36,531 nt of DNA from Intestinibacillus massiliensis (GTDB taxonomy: Bacteria; Bacillota; Clostridia; Oscillospirales; Butyricicoccaceae): NCBI RefSeq assembly GCF_900155735.1, contig NZ_LT707059.1:429640-466170 (forward strand). The letters run 5' to 3'. This document shows, in pieces, positions 24,229 to 32,364 of the stretch; within the stretch, counting starts at the first letter, position 1, and the number at the start of each line of letters is the position of its first letter. The translations under genes were made by a program, and so were the position numbers. The notes beneath the pieces are model-generated. The model saw only the letters and a list, made by a program, of their open reading frames with translations. It had not been told where the DNA came from and did no database searches.

Positions 24229-25434
24229 ATGGATAACGTATTTGGAACCGTTGAGCAGGCGCTCGAAGACCTGAGAAACGGAAAGAACATCCTGGTAATC
24301 GACGACCCGGAGCGGGAAAACGAAGGCGATATCATCTGCGCCTCGGAATTTGCCACCACGGAAAACGTCAACTTTATGGCGACATACGGCAAAGGCTTGA
24401 TCTGCATGCCGATGTCGGGCGCGCTGGCCGGCCGCCTGGAACTTTCCCAGATGGTGGAGAACAACACGGACAACCATGAGACCGCCTTTACGGTCTCCAT
24501 CGACCACCGCGATACGACGACCGGGATTTCCGCGGAGGAGCGCGGCTTTACCGCCCGCATGACGGTGGCGGAAGGCGCCAAAGCGTCGGATTTCCGCCGG
24601 CCGGGGCACATGTTCCCCCTGCGTGCGGTGGAGGGCGGCGTGCTCAAGCGCTCCGGCCATACCGAGGCCACGGTCGACCTGTGCCGCCTTGCCGGGTTGC
24701 AGGAGTGCGGCCTATGCTGTGAAATCATGCGGGAGGACGGCACGATGATGCGCACGACGGAGCTAAAGGCCTTTGCGCAGCAGCACAGCCTGACCCTCAT
24801 CACGCTTGCGGACATCATCGCATACCGCCGCCGCGCGGAGACGCTGGTGGAGCGCGTGGCCTGTGCGAATTTCCCGACACGCTATGGCAAGTTTCAGATT
24901 TACGGCTATGTCAATAAGCTCAACGGCGAGCACCATGTCGCCATGACGATGGGCGACGTGGGGAACGGCGAGCCGGTGCTCGGGCGCGTGCATTCCGAAT
25001 GCCTGACCGGCGATGCGCTCGGCTCCGCGCGCTGCGACTGCGGCGAGCAGTACGACGCCGCAATGAAGATGATTGCGCGGGAAGGCCGCGGCGTGCTCGT
25101 TTATATGCGGCAGGAAGGCCGCGGCATCGGGCTGATCAACAAGCTGAAAGCCTACGAGCTCCAGGATCAGGGCATGGATACGGTGGAGGCGAACGTCGCG
25201 CTCGGCTTCCCGCCCGACCTGCGGGATTACGGCATCGGCGCGCAAATCCTGAGCGACCTCGGCGTGCACAAGCTGCGCCTGATGACGAACAACCCGACCA
25301 AAATCGTGGGGCTTTCCGGCTACGGCATCGAGGTGGTCGACCGCGTCCCCATCCAGATCGCGGCGAATCCCTACGATGCGTTTTACCTCAAAACAAAGCA
25401 GGCCAAAATGGATCATATGACGCAGTACAAATAA
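24229..25434 (+). CDS. ribBA: Bifunctional 3,4-dihydroxy-2-butanone-4-phosphate synthase / GTP cyclohydrolase II
   Basis: The 401-residue fusion starts both branches of riboflavin synthesis. The N-terminal half (about 1-205) makes dihydroxybutanone phosphate from ribulose 5-phosphate, with [19 protein letters not shown] and a later block [10 protein letters not shown]...[11 protein letters not shown]. The C-terminal half opens the GTP ring; its zinc site is in [20 protein letters not shown], followed by [26 protein letters not shown] precedes the ATG, 18 bases after ribE. Both halves keep their key residues, so both activities are expected. Confidence 0.97.
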   Translation: MDNVFGTVEQALEDLRNGKNILVIDDPERENEGDIICASEFATTENVNFMATYGKGLICMPMSGALAGRLELSQMVENNTDNHETAFTVSIDHRDTTTGISAEERGFTARMTVAEGAKASDFRRPGHMFPLRAVEGGVLKRSGHTEATVDLCRLAGLQECGLCCEIMREDGTMMRTTELKAFAQQHSLTLITLADIIAYRRRAETLVERVACANFPTRYGKFQIYGYVNKLNGEHHVAMTMGDVGNGEPVLGRVHSECLTGDALGSARCDCGEQYDAAMKMIAREGRGVLVYMRQEGRGIGLINKLKAYELQDQGMDTVEANVALGFPPDLRDYGIGAQILSDLGVHKLRLMTNNPTKIVGLSGYGIEVVDRVPIQIAANPYDAFYLKTKQAKMDHMTQYK

Positions 25435-25462
25435 AAACATAAGGTTTTAGGAGGATTATTTT

Positions 25463-25924
25463 ATGAAGCTGTATGAAGGCAAACTGGTAGCGGGCAAGGG
25501 CAAATATGCGATCGTCGCCGCCCGCTTTAATGAATTTATCGTGAGCAAGCTGGTCGGCGGCGCGCAGGACGCGCTGCACCGCCACGGCGTGGAGGATGAG
25601 GATATCGCGCTGGCCTGGGTGCCGGGCGCGTTTGAGATCCCGCTGGTCGCAAAAAAGCTCGCCGCCTCGGGCAAGTACGATGCGGTGCTGTGCCTCGGCG
25701 CGGTGATCCGCGGCTCCACCTCCCATTACGACTATGTGTGCAACGAGGTATCCAAGGGCGTTGCGGCGGTCGGCCTGGAAACCGGCATACCGACGGTTTT
25801 CGGCGTTGTGACGACCGATACCATCGAGCAGGCCATCGAGCGTGCGGGCACCAAGGCGGGGAACAAGGGTTATGATGCGGCCTGCACCGCCATCGAAATG
25901 GCCAATCTGCTGCGCCAGCTCTAA
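25463..25924 (+). CDS. ribH: 6,7-dimethyl-8-ribityllumazine synthase
   Basis: The 153-residue protein joins the two riboflavin branches into lumazine, the substrate of RibE. Motifs are [35 protein letters not shown], and [20 protein letters not shown], which carries the active-site His. AGGAGG precedes the ATG. It is the last gene of the operon and is followed by a terminator. Members of this family assemble into pentamers or 60-subunit shells. Confidence 0.97.
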   Translation: MKLYEGKLVAGKGKYAIVAARFNEFIVSKLVGGAQDALHRHGVEDEDIALAWVPGAFEIPLVAKKLAASGKYDAVLCLGAVIRGSTSHYDYVCNEVSKGVAAVGLETGIPTVFGVVTTDTIEQAIERAGTKAGNKGYDAACTAIEMANLLRQL

Positions 25925-25943
25925 CATACAAACGGGATATGTC

Positions 25944-25976
25944 AAAAGGGGTCGTAAAACGGCCCCTTTTTCTTTC
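25944..25976 (+). terminator. Terminator of the riboflavin operon
   Basis: AAAAGGGG and CCCCTTTT, extended by inner TCG/CGG pairing, form an 11-bp stem with a 5-base loop, followed by TCTTTCTT. Confidence 0.88.
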
Positions 25977-25997
25977 TTAAGATTTGCGAAAACCCGG

Positions 25998-26026
25998 TTG
26001 ACGTGGACAGGCTGCTGCGATACACT
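25998..26026 (+). promoter_or_regulatory. Promoter of the small membrane-protein gene
   Basis: TTGACG (25998-26003), a 17-base spacer and TACACT (26021-26026), located 35 bases before the start codon and just after the riboflavin terminator, so the gene is its own unit. Confidence 0.75.
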
Positions 26027-26060
26027 TGACCTATGTATTGAAAAGGAGAGGTCGGAGGAT

Positions 26061-26726
26061 ATGCAAATCATAGATAAAGGGCAGCAGAATATACGCAAGG
26101 CGTACCTTGCCATCCTGGCGCTCTATTTTGTAGGTACGGCTGCTGCACTGGGCTATGTGCTGACGCATGGGGCGCAGGTTTATTTGGTGTTGATGGCGGT
26201 AGCCGGGCTTTTGCTGCCTGCCGTGCCCAAACTGATCTATAAGGTTTTTAAGCTGCGGCCGGTCTACCTGTTCGATATCATTTTTATCGTATTTGCCTTT
26301 GTCGCGGTCACGTTTGCGAGCGTGCTGGGCGGCTACGATATGGTGCCGCACCTGGACAAGATCTTGCACTGCGCCTCGGGCTTCCTGTTTGCCGTGGCTG
26401 GGATGCTGGTCTATTATTACTACAAGCCGGGGCGGCGGAAGGAGGCGTCGGACGCGCCGGTAGTCTCCATGTTTGCCGCGATGTTCGCCATGTCGAGCGC
26501 CGTGCTGTGGGAGATTTATGAATATACGCTCAGCCAGTTTGGCCCGGATCCACAGCTCGTTGCGACGACCGGCGTCAACGATACCATGCAGGACATGATC
26601 GTATGCACAATTGGCGGCTTCATCACGGCCTACTTCTGTTACCGCTATTTAAAGCACGGCAAAAAAGAGCTGATGATGTCGCTTTTTGAAACATTTTATA
26701 AGGAAAATATTGAGCCGCGCCCATAA
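26061..26726 (+). CDS. Predicted polytopic membrane protein, DUF2238/YjdF-like
   Basis: The 221-residue protein has about six hydrophobic segments. Polar motifs that look conserved sit near them: YDMVPHLDKILHCASGF, VLWEIYEYTLSQFG and TTGVNDTMQDMIVCTIGG. The set of Asp-Lys-x-x-His, Trp-Glu-x-x-Glu and Asn-Asp-Thr-Met-x-Asp suggests relationship to the DUF2238/YjdF group of predicted inner-membrane proteins, whose function I do not know. I chose the ATG at 26061, preceded by GGAGAGGTCGGAGGAT; the frame extends upstream into ribH but without a ribosome binding site. It has its own promoter. Confidence 0.75.
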   Translation: MQIIDKGQQNIRKAYLAILALYFVGTAAALGYVLTHGAQVYLVLMAVAGLLLPAVPKLIYKVFKLRPVYLFDIIFIVFAFVAVTFASVLGGYDMVPHLDKILHCASGFLFAVAGMLVYYYYKPGRRKEASDAPVVSMFAAMFAMSSAVLWEIYEYTLSQFGPDPQLVATTGVNDTMQDMIVCTIGGFITAYFCYRYLKHGKKELMMSLFETFYKENIEPRP

Positions 26727-26751
26727 AAAAGCCGCCCCGGTTGGGGCGGCT
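26725..26751 (-). terminator. Terminator of the phosphofructokinase gene
   Basis: On the minus strand GCCGCCCC, loop AACC, GGGGCGGC is followed by TTTTTTATGGG. On the plus strand there is no T run after the stem, so it mainly serves the minus-strand gene. Confidence 0.85.
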
Positions 26752-26770
26752 CGCGGTACTTAAAAGGGGG

Positions 26771-27844
26771 TCAATCGCCCATCGACAGGCCGAGGTCGCG
26801 CGCGGAGCGGATAATCTCGCAATCCGGCGGGACGCTTTTGAGCTTCCCGGCGACGTCTTTCAGCGGGACAGGCACGATTTTGCCGTTTTGCAGGGCGACC
26901 ATGTTGCCGAACTTCTTTTCGCGGATCAGGCGCGCCGCCGCGGTGCCGAACCGGCTGGACAGCAGGCGGTCGTAGGCGCAGGGGCTGCCGCCGCGCTGGA
27001 AATGGCCAGGGATTGTGACGCGGATTTCCTGGCCGCTGATGGCGTGGATTTCGTCCGCCAGGCGGTAGGAGATCGAGGGCTGCTTCATATTTTCGCGGGC
27101 AATGCGGAATTCTTTTTTGGACATCTTGGCTTCGGCCTTGGAAATCGCGCCCTCGGCAACAGCGAGGATGGAGAACCGTTTCCCGGACTGGCTCCGCTTC
27201 TCGATCGCGTCGACGATGTGCTGGACATTGTAGGGGATTTCCGGGATAATGATAATATCCGCGCCGCTGGCAATGCCGGCGTGCAGGGTCAGCCAGCCGG
27301 CCTTATGCCCCATGACCTCGACAATAAACACGCGGCTGTGGGAAAACGCCGTGGAATGGATGGAATCGATGACGTTGGTCGCGATATCAACCGCGCTTTG
27401 GAAGCCGAAGGTCATTTCCGTGCCCCAAAGGTCGTTATCAATGGTCTTGGGCAGGGTGACGACGTTCACGCCGTTTTCCGACAGCAGGTTGGCCGTTTTA
27501 TGCGTGCCGTTGCCGCCGAGGATGACCATGGCGTCGAGCCCCATGTCGCGGTAGGTCTTCAGCATACGGTCGAGCTTGGTCGTACCGTCCTCCAGCGGGA
27601 TCTGCATTGCCTTAAAAGACTCGCGGGACGTGCCGAGGATCGTGCCGCCGAGCGTCAGGATATCGGAGAAGTCGCGGGGCTGCATTTCCTTATAATTGCC
27701 CTCGATCAGGCCGCGGTACCCGTCGGAAAAGCCATAAATGGTGACGTCTTTCCCGAATTCATTATAGAGGGATTTGGCGACGCCGCGGAGCGCGGCATTC
27801 AGCCCTTGGCAATCGCCGCCACTGGTGAGCATACCGATCTTCAT
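26771..27844 (-). CDS. pfkA: 6-phosphofructokinase, ATP-type by position 113 but with atypical motifs
   Basis: The 357-residue enzyme should phosphorylate fructose 6-phosphate in glycolysis. It is longer than the classic 320-residue bacterial enzyme. The N-terminal motif is GGDCQGLNA instead of GGDAPGMNA. The donor-site motif is GGNGTH (110-115), with Asn where E. coli has Asp103 but Gly at the position (E. coli Gly104) that favours ATP. The catalytic loop is PKTIDND (132-138), with Lys where E. coli has Gly124, as in pyrophosphate-using and plant/trypanosome ATP enzymes. Catalytic Asp136 is kept. It probably belongs to the long or mixed-substrate group; ATP is more likely than PPi, but not certain. 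GGAGG precedes the ATG. Confidence 0.88.
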   Translation of the reverse strand: MKIGMLTSGGDCQGLNAALRGVAKSLYNEFGKDVTIYGFSDGYRGLIEGNYKEMQPRDFSDILTLGGTILGTSRESFKAMQIPLEDGTTKLDRMLKTYRDMGLDAMVILGGNGTHKTANLLSENGVNVVTLPKTIDNDLWGTEMTFGFQSAVDIATNVIDSIHSTAFSHSRVFIVEVMGHKAGWLTLHAGIASGADIIIIPEIPYNVQHIVDAIEKRSQSGKRFSILAVAEGAISKAEAKMSKKEFRIARENMKQPSISYRLADEIHAISGQEIRVTIPGHFQRGGSPCAYDRLLSSRFGTAAARLIREKKFGNMVALQNGKIVPVPLKDVAGKLKSVPPDCEIIRSARDLGLSMGD

Positions 27845-27878
27845 AATGCATTCCTCCGTTTTCTCATTTCTTAATCTC

Positions 27879-27907
27879 AGTATAATCTAAATGGTGGAAA
27901 AAAACAA
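27879..27907 (-). promoter_or_regulatory. Promoter of the phosphofructokinase gene
   Basis: On the minus strand TTGTTT (27907-27902), a 17-base spacer and TATACT (27884-27879), about 35 bases before the start codon. Confidence 0.7.
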
Positions 27908-27963
27908 CGGTAACATAAAAAACAAAAATTTGATCATGGCTGGCTGTATTTACAGGTTTTGTG

Positions 27964-27972
27964 TGGTATAAT
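27964..27972 (+). promoter_or_regulatory. Extended -10 promoter of the AI-2E-family gene
   Basis: TGGTATAAT gives a perfect -10 hexamer (27967-27972) with the extended TG. No good -35 is seen at 16-18 bases. The start codon lies 50 bases downstream. Confidence 0.65.
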
Positions 27973-28021
27973 GCTTCGTATACCCAATAGATAGAAAAGT
28001 TCTGATTTGCAGGGGAGACTT

Positions 28022-29233
28022 ATGGATTTAAACCGAAACAATATGAAAAAAATTGCATTACTGATTGCCTTTGCGGTACTGCTGTTTGTAGGGCTGGAAA
28101 ATTTCCAGAAAGTGACCGGCGTCATATCCGGCTTTTTCGCGCTGGTTTCCCCCTTTATCCTGGGCGGGTGTATCGCGTTTATCCTGAATGTGCCCATGGC
28201 CTTTATCGAGCGCAGCCTGTTTGGGAAACGCCGGGAAGCCTGGGCGCGCAAGTGCAAACGGCCGGTCAGCCTGGTGCTGGCGATCGCGCTCGTACTGGGG
28301 CTGGTCGTCGTGGTGGTGCTGCTGGTCGCCCCGCAGATTGCGCGTTCCATCGGGCTGCTGAGCAACCGCATGCCAGATTTCTTCCTTAAGGTACAGGGCT
28401 GGATTTCAGAACTGGAAGCCCAGTTCCCAGCGCTGTCGGGGCAGCTTTCCAACCTGCAGTTTGACTGGGATACCATCGATTGGGGCATGGTCGGCCAGAC
28501 CGCATGGGATTTCCTCCGCAACGGTGCGGGTGACATGCTGGGTTCCACCTTTAACATGGCGTCTTCGATCATCGGGGCGATCGTAAACTTCTTCCTCGGT
28601 ATGTTTTTCGCGCTCTATGTGCTGCTGCAAAAGGAAAAGCTTGGCCGCCAGGTCAAAAAGCTCCTGTATGCCGTGCTGCCCTCGCCGAAGGCGGACGGGT
28701 TCCTATCGATCTGCACCCTTTCCCAGCAGACCTTCGCGAACTTTATCACCGGGCAATGTACGGAGGCGGTCATCCTCGGGCTGATGTTTTTTATCAGTAT
28801 GTCGGTGCTGCATTTCCCATATGCATTGCTGGTCGGCGCCTTGATCGCGCTGACGGCGCTGATCCCGATTTTCGGCGCGTTTATCGGATGCTTCGTCGGC
28901 GCATTCCTGATCCTGATTGAAAACCCGATGCAGGCGCTGTGGTTCATTATCCTGTTCCTGGTGCTGCAGCAGGTGGAGGGCAACCTCATTTACCCGCATG
29001 TGGTCGGCAATTCAGTGGGGCTCCCCTCGCTTTGGGTGTTGGTGGCGGTGACCGTCGGCGGCAGCACAATGGGCATCGTGGGCATGATTATCTGTATCCC
29101 GGTCTTTTCGGTGCTCTATACCTTGATCCGGACGGCGACCAACAACCGCCTGCGGGCGCGGGGCGTCCCGCCGGAAAAGTGGGGGGACAGCCCGCAAAAA
29201 CCGCCAAAGGGCAAGACAGGCGCAAAAGAATAG
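28022..29233 (+). CDS. AI-2E family transporter (PF01594-type permease)
   Basis: The 403-residue membrane protein has two N-terminal membrane segments, a third around residue 80-105 (VLAIALVLGLVVVVVLLVAP), a polar region, and then several segments to about residue 375. LTALIPIFGAFIGCFVGAFLILIENP and GNLIYPHVVGNSVGLPSLWVL are the hallmark stretches of the family. Members include TqsA, linked to autoinducer-2 export, and others linked to sodium/proton exchange, so the substrate is open. I chose the ATG at 28022 after AGGGGAG. The Pro/Lys-rich C-terminus (KPPKGKTGAKE) is cytoplasmic. It is followed by a terminator. Confidence 0.88.
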   Translation: MDLNRNNMKKIALLIAFAVLLFVGLENFQKVTGVISGFFALVSPFILGGCIAFILNVPMAFIERSLFGKRREAWARKCKRPVSLVLAIALVLGLVVVVVLLVAPQIARSIGLLSNRMPDFFLKVQGWISELEAQFPALSGQLSNLQFDWDTIDWGMVGQTAWDFLRNGAGDMLGSTFNMASSIIGAIVNFFLGMFFALYVLLQKEKLGRQVKKLLYAVLPSPKADGFLSICTLSQQTFANFITGQCTEAVILGLMFFISMSVLHFPYALLVGALIALTALIPIFGAFIGCFVGAFLILIENPMQALWFIILFLVLQQVEGNLIYPHVVGNSVGLPSLWVLVAVTVGGSTMGIVGMIICIPVFSVLYTLIRTATNNRLRARGVPPEKWGDSPQKPPKGKTGAKE

Positions 29234-29242
29234 GTATTTGGC

Positions 29243-29283
29243 AAAAGGCGTGGGAATCCCTTCCGGTTTCCACGCCTTTTTGT
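29243..29283 (+). terminator. Terminator after the AI-2E-family gene
   Basis: AAAAGGCGTGG and CCACGCCTTTT, with further inner pairing, form a stem of 11 or more base pairs that ends in a T run. Confidence 0.88.
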
Positions 29284-29296
29284 CAGAATTGACCGA

Positions 29297-29324
29297 TTGA
29301 CAAAACCGTGTGGCATGGTATAAT
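29297..29324 (+). promoter_or_regulatory. Strong promoter of the metY-cysK operon
   Basis: A perfect TTGACA (29297-29302), a 16-base spacer and a perfect TATAAT (29319-29324) with an extended TGG in front. This is the best promoter in the window. Transcription would start near 29331, about 150 bases before metY, leaving a long leader. Confidence 0.92.
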
Positions 29325-29376
29325 AAATCCATACTAAACAAATATGAAATAAGGAGTTTGGAAGGAGGCTGCAAAG

Positions 29377-29430
29377 ATGGATACGATTGTACGTGGCAAG
29401 CGGGAGGGCAGCCGAATGTGTTGTCGCTAA
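29377..29430 (+). CDS. Candidate 17-residue cysteine leader peptide
   Basis: A short reading frame in the metY-cysK leader encodes MDTIVRGKREGSRMCCR. Its ATG is 8 bases after GAAGGAGG, a better ribosome binding site than that of metY itself, so it is very probably translated. The two Cys codons (TGT TGT, 29419-29424) come just before the last Arg codon and the stop. Tandem Cys codons are rare by chance, and the genes downstream make cysteine and homocysteine. The natural reading is a leader peptide whose translation reports charged Cys-tRNA supply. Polycysteine upstream frames of this kind are known for sulfur genes in mycobacteria. The stop is 50 bases before metY. Function here is inferred. 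Confidence 0.78.
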   Translation: MDTIVRGKREGSRMCCR

Positions 29431-29463
29431 AAGGGAAAGATTCATTTTAAATCAGACAACACA
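29417..29463 (+). promoter_or_regulatory. Hairpin linking the leader Cys codons to the metY ribosome binding site
   Basis: TGTGTTGTC (29417-29425) is perfectly complementary to GACAACACA (29455-29463). The first arm contains both leader Cys codons. The second ends 3 bases before the metY ribosome binding site AGAAGGA (29467-29473). A ribosome paused at the Cys codons or at the stop would block the first arm. There is no T run, so this resembles control of translation rather than a terminator. Confidence 0.6.
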
Positions 29464-29480
29464 GAAAGAAGGACATTATT

Positions 29481-30779
29481 ATGCAGAACAATAGGAATTA
29501 TCATTTTGAGACCCTCCAGCTCCATGTCGGCCAGGAGCAGCCCGATCCGGTAACAGGCGCACGCGCCGTACCGATTTACCAGACCACATCCTATGTATTT
29601 GAAAACAGCGCGCATGCCGCGGCACGGTTCAGCCTGAACGATGCGGGCAACATTTACGGCCGCCTGACCAACCCCACGCAGGAGGCTTTTGAAAAGCGTA
29701 TTGCGGCGCTGGAGGGCGGTTCCGCGGCGCTGGCGGTGGCGTCCGGCGCCGCAGCGATCACCTACGCGGTGCTGAACCTTGCAAAGGCCGGGCAGCATAT
29801 CGTCGCCGCGCGTACGCTCTATGGCGGCACGCATAACCTGTTCGCCCATACGCTGCCGGAATACGGCATTGCAACGACCTTTGTCGACCCGGACGAGGAG
29901 GGCGCGTTTGAGCGCGCAATCCAGGACAATACCCGCGCGGTCTATATCGAATCGATCGGCAACCCCAACGCAAGCCTGATCGACATCGAAAAGGTTGCCG
30001 AGGTTGCCCACCGGCACGGCATCCCGCTGGTCGTGGACAACACCTTCGCAACCCCGTACCTCCTGCGGCCGATCGAATACGGCGCGGACATTGTTGTACA
30101 CTCTGCCACCAAGTTTATCGGCGGGCACGGTACGGCGCTCGGCGGCGTAATCGTGGAAAGCGGCAAGTTCGATTGGGAGGCTTCGGGCAAATTCCCCGGC
30201 CTGACCGACCCCGATCCCAGCTATCACGGTGTTAGCTTTGCCAAGGCGGCCGGGGCGGCGGCCTTTGTCACCCGCATCCGGGCGATCCTGCTGCGCGACA
30301 CCGGCGCGTCGGTTGCGCCGCTCCACGCGTTCCTGTTCTTGCAGGGGCTGGAAACGCTGTCCCTGCGGGTGGAGCGCCATGTACAAAATGCGGAAAGGGT
30401 GGTAGAATATTTACAGAACCATCCGCTGGTAGAGCGTGTAAACCATCCTTCGCTGCCGGGGAACCCTTACCATGCGCTGTACAAAAAGTATTTCCTGCAG
30501 GGCGGCGCCTCTATCTTTACCTTTGAAATCAAGGGTGGGGAACAGGAAGCGCGCGCGTTTATCGACCATCTGGAGATCTTTTCGCTGCTGGCAAATGTGG
30601 CGGACGTCAAGTCGCTTGTCATCCACCCGGCTTCGACGACCCATGCGCAGCTCAATGCGGAGGAACTCGCGTCTGCGGGGATCCGGCCGAACACCATCCG
30701 GCTGTCGATCGGCACGGAGCATATCGACGATATCCTACTTGACCTTGATACCGCATTCCGGGCGGTTAAAAACCCATAA
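29481..30779 (+). CDS. metY: O-acetylhomoserine sulfhydrylase-type PLP enzyme (MetY)
   Basis: The 432-residue protein belongs to the Cys/Met metabolism PLP family and to the longer O-acetylhomoserine aminocarboxypropyltransferase branch. It starts with [37 protein letters not shown]. The PLP-binding Lys211 is in [13 protein letters not shown], and [10 protein letters not shown] precedes it. The C-terminal part has [22 protein letters not shown]. Expected to make homocysteine from O-acetylhomoserine and sulfide; some members also use O-acetylserine. Expressed from a consensus promoter with a 150-base leader, and followed after 13 bases by cysK, so the two form one sulfide-fixing operon. Confidence 0.93.
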   Translation: MQNNRNYHFETLQLHVGQEQPDPVTGARAVPIYQTTSYVFENSAHAAARFSLNDAGNIYGRLTNPTQEAFEKRIAALEGGSAALAVASGAAAITYAVLNLAKAGQHIVAARTLYGGTHNLFAHTLPEYGIATTFVDPDEEGAFERAIQDNTRAVYIESIGNPNASLIDIEKVAEVAHRHGIPLVVDNTFATPYLLRPIEYGADIVVHSATKFIGGHGTALGGVIVESGKFDWEASGKFPGLTDPDPSYHGVSFAKAAGAAAFVTRIRAILLRDTGASVAPLHAFLFLQGLETLSLRVERHVQNAERVVEYLQNHPLVERVNHPSLPGNPYHALYKKYFLQGGASIFTFEIKGGEQEARAFIDHLEIFSLLANVADVKSLVIHPASTTHAQLNAEELASAGIRPNTIRLSIGTEHIDDILLDLDTAFRAVKNP

Positions 30780-30792
30780 AGGAGCCTTTATT

Positions 30793-31725
30793 ATGGAAAA
30801 AATTGCACGTAGCGTAACAGATTTGATCGGCGGTACGCCGCTGCTCGAGCTTGTAAATTTTGAGCGTACCCACGGCCTCAACGCCCACATCCTTGCTAAG
30901 CTGGAGTATTTTAATCCGGCGGGGTCGGCAAAGGACCGGATCGCCAAGGCAATGGTAGAGGATGCGGAGGCCAAGGGGCTGCTCGTCCCCGGTTCGGTGA
31001 TCATCGAGCCGACCAGCGGCAACACCGGGATCGGCCTGGCCGCGGTGGCCGCGGCACATGGATACCGGATCATCTTGACCATGCCGGAGACCATGAGCGT
31101 AGAACGCCGCAACCTGCTCAAGGCGTATGGCGCGGAACTGGTGCTTACGGACGGCGCAAAGGGGATGCAGGGCGCGATCGATAAGGCTGCAGCCCTTGCC
31201 AAGGAAATCCCGCATGCGTTTATCCCCGGCCAGTTTGTAAACCCTGCAAACCCCGCGGCGCACTATGCCACGACCGGCCCCGAGATTTGGGCGGATACCG
31301 ACGGCAAGGTCGATTATTTCGTGGCGGGCGTCGGCACGGGCGGCACGGTTTCCGGCGTGGGCAAATACCTCAAGGAAAAGAACCCTGACGTCCGTATCAT
31401 TGCCGTGGAGCCGTCCGGTTCGCCGGTGCTGTCCGGCGGCAAGCCCGGCCCTCATAAGCTGCAGGGGATCGGCGCGGGCTTTGTCCCGGATACGCTGGAT
31501 ACCGCGGTTTATGATGAGATTATTACGGTCGGGAACGACGAGGCGTTCCAGGCCGGCCGCGCGATCGCGCGCGCGGAAGGGCTGCTTGTCGGCATTTCCT
31601 CCGGCGCGGCCGTATGGGCGGCGATGGAAGTCGCAAAGCGCCCCGGCAACGAAGGCAAGCGGATCGTCGCACTGCTGCCCGACACAGGGGAGCGCTATTT
31701 GTCCACACACATGTTTACTGACTAA
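30793..31725 (+). CDS. cysK: Cysteine synthase A (O-acetylserine sulfhydrylase)
   Basis: The 310-residue fold-type II PLP enzyme makes cysteine from O-acetylserine and sulfide. It starts [20 protein letters not shown]. The PLP lysine is Lys47 in [11 protein letters not shown]. The substrate loop PTSGNTG is at 73-79, followed by the phosphate-binding [15 protein letters not shown] and the late [12 protein letters not shown] chose the ATG at 30793, preceded by AAAGGAGCC; the frame stays open into metY upstream but with no support. No serine acetyltransferase gene (cysE) lies in the window. The gene is followed by a strong terminator. Confidence 0.96.
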   Translation: MEKIARSVTDLIGGTPLLELVNFERTHGLNAHILAKLEYFNPAGSAKDRIAKAMVEDAEAKGLLVPGSVIIEPTSGNTGIGLAAVAAAHGYRIILTMPETMSVERRNLLKAYGAELVLTDGAKGMQGAIDKAAALAKEIPHAFIPGQFVNPANPAAHYATTGPEIWADTDGKVDYFVAGVGTGGTVSGVGKYLKEKNPDVRIIAVEPSGSPVLSGGKPGPHKLQGIGAGFVPDTLDTAVYDEIITVGNDEAFQAGRAIARAEGLLVGISSGAAVWAAMEVAKRPGNEGKRIVALLPDTGERYLSTHMFTD

Positions 31726-31732
31726 TTCGCAC

Positions 31733-31763
31733 AAAAAGGCCGTCTGATAAGACGGCCTTTTTG
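31733..31763 (+). terminator. Terminator of the metY-cysK operon
   Basis: AAAAAGGCCGTCT and AGACGGCCTTTTT form a perfect 13-bp stem around GATA. Confidence 0.93.
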
Positions 31764-31772
31764 TTTATCGTA

Positions 31773-31801
31773 TTGACTTGCGGGGGCGTCGCAGGTACAA
31801 T
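31773..31801 (+). promoter_or_regulatory. Promoter of the macro-domain operon
   Basis: TTGACT (31773-31778), a 17-base spacer and TACAAT (31796-31801), 53 bases before the macro-domain start codon. Confidence 0.82.
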
Positions 31802-31854
31802 AGCAGTAGGAACAAATTGGATGACAGGACGAACGGACGGCAGGAGGCGTTAAA

Positions 31855-32361
31855 ATGGGATTTTCAATTATGCTGGGCGATATTACACAGGTAAAGGCAG
31901 ACGCAATCGTAAACGCGGCGAATGAGAGCCTGCTCGGCGGCGGCGGGGTGGACGGCGCGATCCACCGCGCAGCAGGCCCCGGGCTGCTGGCGGAATGCAA
32001 GCAGCTCGGCGGGTGCAAGACCGGCGAGGCAAAGATTACAAAGGCGTACCGGCTGCCGGCAAAGTATGTCATCCACACGCCGGGGCCGGTATGGCGGGGC
32101 GGCATCCGCGGGGAAGCGGCCTTGCTTGCTTCCTGTTACCATAACAGCCTGCTGCTTGCACGCGATCATAACTGCGAGACCGTCGCGTTCCCGTCGATCA
32201 GCACGGGGGTATATAATTACCCGCTCGACCAGGCCGCGGAAATTGCCGTGCGGGAAATCCGCCGTTTCCTCAAGGAAAACCTTGTGCCCCGCGATATTAT
32301 CATGGTGTGCTTTGACCGCGTCACCCAGGCGGCTTATGAGCATGCGGCGGAGAAGCTGTAA
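31855..32361 (+). CDS. Macro-domain protein, probable O-acetyl-ADP-ribose deacetylase
   Basis: The 168-residue protein is a single macro domain of the MacroD/YmdB type. [20 protein letters not shown] is followed by [15 protein letters not shown], with the family's Asn, Gly-rich loop and Asp at about residues 20, 28-31 and 33. Later come TPGPVWRGG and [17 protein letters not shown]. These enzymes bind ADP-ribose and remove acetyl groups from O-acetyl-ADP-ribose or mono-ADP-ribose from proteins. AGGAGG sits 7 bases before the ATG. No ADP-ribosyltransferase or sirtuin gene is near. The WYL-domain regulator starts 3 bases after the stop. Confidence 0.92.
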   Translation: MGFSIMLGDITQVKADAIVNAANESLLGGGGVDGAIHRAAGPGLLAECKQLGGCKTGEAKITKAYRLPAKYVIHTPGPVWRGGIRGEAALLASCYHNSLLLARDHNCETVAFPSISTGVYNYPLDQAAEIAVREIRRFLKENLVPRDIIMVCFDRVTQAAYEHAAEKL

Positions 32362-32364
32362 ACA

